Assembly (NCBI RefSeq): GCF_042242105.1 | Contig: NC_092013.1 | Coordinates: 3,157,987-3,221,986 of the forward strand | DNA: 64,000 bases | Source: Pempheris klunzingeri | Taxonomy: Eukaryota > Chordata > Actinopteri > Acropomatiformes > Pempheridae | Direction of reading: 5' to 3' | In this document: positions 62,096 through 64,000 of the stretch, in pieces | Layout: every line of letters starts with the position of its first letter | How positions within the stretch are numbered: position 1 is the first letter of the stretch | Position numbers and translations under genes: made by a program | The notes under the pieces: model-generated | Seen by the model: the letters and a program-made list of their open reading frames with translations, nothing else | The model's database searches: none | Told to the model about the DNA's origin: nothing

Positions 62096-62915
62096 CTGAA
62101 TACTCACCAACCAGCAACGTCTCATTGCTTGCCCGGCGCCTCGCACCAGGTGTAAATAGGAACTGCACCATGGATACCAGTCAAATTATTCAGTGTGATG
62201 GATGTGAGAGGAACATGTGATGCTCTGGGATTGAGGTGGAGGGGCGGGGGTGCGGGAGGATGCACACAGCTTCACCTGCTGGCGAGCAGCCGGCAGTGCA
62301 GCTCGTGCAGAGAGGTGAATTATGGAGGGAACATTTTATTCTGTTTCCATGGCAGGGCTGCAGAAGAAGCGTATTTGTTTTGTCTGGAAGGAGCATTGTG
62401 AGGTATTTAGTCTTAGGTATGTATGCAGATGGTGACCAGAGCGTCTCCGTTCGGTGAGGGATGTGCACCGCGGGCAGAGGCAGGGCCACAGAGCCGCCAG
62501 ATGCTGCCACAGAAATGAAATCCTTCTTGACGAGGGCACAGGGGAGGACTCAGAGCAGCAGCATTTAACAGGAGAGTACAGGGCTGTAATGAGCACCAGT
62601 CACACACACACACATTTGAGAGCTGTTTAATTTAAAGGATTAGATTTATTCAATTCTTGGAACTCTTCCGGTTTGTTAAACCTCACATATAATGTGCCAC
62701 AGGCTGAGTGTTTTCAGAGAACGTCTGAGCTCGTCCTGCGATTAGAGGAGATCAGATGTGTCTGATGAAGCAAACACAAGGATGCTGTAACTCTGGCGAT
62801 GCCACCGCCACAGCTGGTGATACTTAAAGGCCACGTTTTCAACACACACATCGAGTTCCCCCCCCCCCGCAGTTTCCTTGAATGTGGAGGAGGAAAAAAA
62901 TAAAAGTCACAAGCA
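62096..62915. other. Intergenic region right of zhx3
   Basis: No exon is supported. It lies between the zhx3 poly(A) signal and a candidate poly(A) signal of a convergent minus-strand gene (62918-62923 or 62932-62937, TTTATT on plus). It has a short CA tract at 62598-62614 and a C run near 62860. Confidence 0.45.
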
Positions 62916-62917
62916 TA

Positions 62918-64000
62918 TTTATTTGTAGGGTTTTATTCATTTTTCAACCTACAATGAGCTTAAAACTCAAAGAAAACATGATCAAAGGCTATGACAGAAG
63001 GTAAAACAGGAATAGGATGTTGACTTTACAGCTACTTACATCGATTTTCCTATAAGAGTGGAATAAAATGAACTGATAATTCACATTAAATGTTACATTA
63101 CTTTATCCTCAATCTTTACATAATTAAAAAACTGCCTAAAACTGTAACAGATTGGGGATTTTTTTTTTGGCAAAGTTGATATCCCTCACATACCCTTCTG
63201 GGAAGAAGAAGAAAAAAAAAAAAACAAACCCTTTCCATTTACTGACTTTAAATACATCATAGCATTATCTTCAAGTAACAGATGTGGGAGGTTTTTTTTT
63301 TTCCTTGGAACAATTGTTAAATTAAGTTAAAAATCAGATGTCGACGGGGCTATGCAGAGAGATTCAGAGGATGCTTGCAACTCAAGAGGATAAAAATGAT
63401 TGGTTCACATTTACACTGAAAAAGAAGTCCCTGATGGAGGCTGTAAAACAAAATTCACATTCTGCTTGCTTAAGTAAATATTGACATGGTTGCAGTATAT
63501 TTCCCCCCCTTTGCCTGCCCAGACATCCTCTTTCAAGCTCAACAATTCAACATAGTCCAGTTTAAAATATTCAAATATTTCACCGACAGATAGCGTCCAT
63601 GGCCGAGCCCCTCGCGCACACACACACACACACACACACACTCACGCGCACACAAACACACACCACTCAGAAGTCGAGCTCACATTTCCATTTCCTCGAA
63701 AGGCGCGTGGGTGTAGTTAAGGAATTCATTTGATTCAACTTTCTCTATCAAAATATAGAATTCATTAATAATACATGGGAGGGCTAAAATACAGAGCAGG
63801 TGAACAGAGAAAATAAAATGATACAAAGCATTTTTTGTTGTTTTTGCTGAATACAGTAGCTAAAAGGACCACAGAGTTCAAAGTTCAGGCATCGTCAGGT
63901 TTTGTCCCCGAGGAGGGAGAGGGACACGAAAGGTAAAAGGGTCTTCCAATTACTGGGACTACGCCTTGACGCTCAGTTGTGGGTATAGTTCAGCCTTGGT
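62918..64000 (-). CDS. Possible 3' end of a convergent minus-strand gene
   Basis: From 62918 leftward-facing AATAAA signals, an AT-rich stretch with T runs and a CA tract (63615-63641) looks like a 3' UTR. On the minus strand the last 42 bases read TKAELYPQLSVKA then a stop (63959-63961). Another frame reads PRLNYTHN and a stop. Neither short tail is recognised. In human 20q the gene convergent with ZHX3 is PLCG1, but these residues do not match the remembered PLCG1 end. Only the possibility of a gene end is claimed. Confidence 0.25.

Noticed and set aside
1-64000. tRNA, rRNA, endogenous retrovirus or Polinton content
   Set aside because: No tRNA-like T-loop and acceptor pairing, no rRNA blocks, and no gag, integrase, envelope or capsid-like frames were noticed. 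Sensitive searches were not possible by eye.

Overview
This is a teleost fish chromosome segment, most likely from a percomorph or other spiny-rayed fish. Supporting signs are vertebrate genes split by GT-AG introns, many CA/TG microsatellites, and remnants of LINEs, a Tc1/mariner element and non-autonomous repeats typical of fish. I see no bacterial, phage or CRISPR features and no retrovirus-like element.

Six protein genes can be read, exon by exon where spliced. From the left: bcl2l1 (minus, coding 2913-4581, 5' exon near 6.0-6.2 kb), an adnp paralogue (minus, 8465-11408, 5' exon near 12.0 kb), deptor (minus, nine coding exons, 12741-17538), a single-exon mafb-type gene (plus, 21703-22689), fam83d (minus, four coding exons, 42571-46004) and a zhx3-type gene (plus, one large coding exon, 57274-60012). 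The last 42 bases may be the C-terminal codons of a seventh, unidentified minus-strand gene whose 3' UTR would fill about 62.9-63.96 kb.

Between the genes: 17.5-21.6 kb holds a 1.3 kb, 22-bp-period minisatellite and two LINE 3' ends. The 23-42 kb stretch is a gene-free region flanking mafb, with a MAF-recognition-like site, several dispersed repeats and a MADF-domain transposon fragment. The 46-57 kb stretch is gene-free, microsatellite-rich and may contain upstream zhx3 exons. A complete-looking Tc1-type element with near-perfect inverted repeats lies in a deptor intron.

The genes do not form one pathway. They are an apoptosis guard (Bcl-xL), a chromatin zinc-finger/homeobox protein (ADNP), an mTOR inhibitor (DEPTOR), a bZIP factor (MafB), a spindle CK1 anchor (FAM83D) and a zinc-finger/homeobox repressor (ZHX3). 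What links them is ancestry: five have human orthologues on 20q, while human DEPTOR lies on 8q24, the paralogous region that carries MAFA, ZHX1/2 and FAM83A. Several copies look reduced compared with mammalian proteins: ADNP lacks the NAP octapeptide, DEPTOR lacks the beta-TrCP degron, and ZHX3 keeps only two recognisable homeodomains. This fits the more diverged block of a teleost genome-duplication pair. I found no wholly new system; the reduced paralogues and the paralogon arrangement are the most interesting points.
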